Assembly: GCA_002400415.1 (NCBI GenBank)
Contig: DGQP01000007.1
Location: forward strand, 338,348 to 402,347
DNA: 64,000 nt
Source of the DNA: Chitinophagaceae bacterium UBA4411
GTDB lineage: Bacteria > Bacteroidota > Bacteroidia > Chitinophagales > Chitinophagaceae
Direction: 5' to 3'
Shown: positions 63,593 to 64,000 of the stretch, in pieces
How positions within the stretch are numbered: position 1 is the stretch's first letter
Layout: each line of letters starts with the position of its first letter
The notes under the pieces: generated by a model
Told to the model about the DNA's origin: nothing
Databases searched by the model: none
The model's input: only the letters and a program-made list of their open reading frames with translations
Position numbers and translations under genes: made by a program

Positions 63593-64000
63593 TTATAGTT
63601 TGATCATATTAACCGGGTCTTCAAAATCTTTTCTTAACGGATTCTTTCCTTCCCATCCGTCGGGCAGTATCAATAACCGCAGGTCGGGGTGATTCAGGAA
63701 ATGCACACCAAACATCTCGTACACCTCCCGTTCATGAAATTCAGCTGTTCTCCAGATATGAGAGACTGTTTCAATTTCAGGTTTATTCCTGTCAAGCTTT
63801 GCTTTGATAACGATATTGTGCCTGTGTGTGGTGGATGAAAGATGGTACACCATGGTGAGATGTGTCTTCCAGTCGGCGCAGGTCAGGCAAAAAAGATAAT
63901 CGAAGAATAAACTGCTGTCGTTACGAAGTTGCCGGGCAAAAGGCAGCCAGTCTTTCGGTTCAACAATAACATTCAACCATTCACCGCCTTCTTCAAAAGT
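63593..64000 (-). CDS. nuoC: NADH-quinone oxidoreductase subunit C (5' end outside window)
   Basis: About 135 residues visible. The 30-kDa-type signature TAEFHEREVYEMFGVHFLNHPDLR (two parts of one run) is clear, ending DPVNMIKL. A TTG at 63976 is in frame, but reading continues without a stop to the window edge (TFEEGGEWLNVIVEP), and no in-frame ATG is seen, so the start lies beyond 64000. nuoA and nuoB probably follow outside. Confidence 0.93.
   Translation of the reverse strand, partial: TFEEGGEWLNVIVEPKDWLPFARQLRNDSSLFFDYLFCLTCADWKTHLTMVYHLSSTTHRHNIVIKAKLDRNKPEIETVSHIWRTAEFHEREVYEMFGVHFLNHPDLRLLILPDGWEGKNPLRKDFEDPVNMIKL

Overview
The window comes from a Bacteroidota chromosome, most likely Chitinophagaceae or a close relative. 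The evidence is a SusC/SusD pair, DUF5686 and DUF5689 proteins, several TAnnTTTG-type -7 promoter elements, weak Shine-Dalgarno usage, many small lipoproteins, and a single-chain PFOR. No rRNA, tRNA, CRISPR array, phage or intact insertion sequence was seen. Both ends cut a gene: a metallophosphoesterase at the left and nuoC at the right.

Layout. 1-7660 (minus strand) is one operon: SusC transporter, SusD lipoprotein, DUF5689 lipoprotein and a Tat-exported metallophosphoesterase, probably for scavenging a phosphoester. 7884-10461 holds glpD and a divergent DeoR-family regulator around a promoter full of TTCGAAA repeats. 10458-18725 has a DUF5686 outer-membrane protein, then a plus-strand row of membrane genes around a winged-helix regulator and creD, ending in dgkA and a DUF1361 protein. 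18822-28624 is mixed housekeeping: a propeller/barrel outer-membrane protein, an MBL hydrolase, a flippase, a di-haem peroxidase, arfB, dtd and a MazG-like hydrolase. 28785-34027 holds glycyl-tRNA synthetase and pyruvate:ferredoxin oxidoreductase. 34200-39943 holds a PPOx-family protein, an unrecognised cysteine-rich 603-residue protein, a tryptophanase / tyrosine phenol-lyase pair and a DUF1569 protein. 39997-50700 is a [NiFe]-hydrogenase island: hypE, hypD, hypC, hypF, hypB, hypA and a small His-rich membrane protein on the minus strand, divergent from hyaA, hyaB, hyaC and hyaD. 50877-54999 holds a lipoprotein, ppdK and a proline-rich protein. 55056-64000 is a complex I operon read leftward: nuoC, D, H, I, J, K, L, M, N.

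How it fits together. The hydrogenase small subunit carries the six-cysteine proximal-cluster signature of oxygen-tolerant group 1d uptake hydrogenases. Its electrons would pass through the HyaC cytochrome b to quinone. The complex I operon has no nuoE, nuoF or nuoG between nuoD and nuoH, so unless these lie elsewhere the enzyme lacks the NADH-oxidising module and may take electrons from ferredoxin, which the PFOR could supply. With pyruvate phosphate dikinase, glycerol-3-phosphate dehydrogenase and two amino-acid beta-eliminating lyases (both giving pyruvate), this suggests a facultative or microaerophilic heterotroph that recycles H2 and centres its metabolism on pyruvate.

The most notable observations are the missing NADH module, the oxygen-tolerant hydrogenase with an Arg-Lys Tat motif, the neighbouring tnaA/tpl paralogues separable at four diagnostic residues, a decayed GxxExxY gene inserted between hypD and hypE, paired TGA-N6-TCA sites in the hya/hyp promoter, a triple-hairpin element behind hyaD, and the 603-residue protein. 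I did not find a complete system that I could call new.
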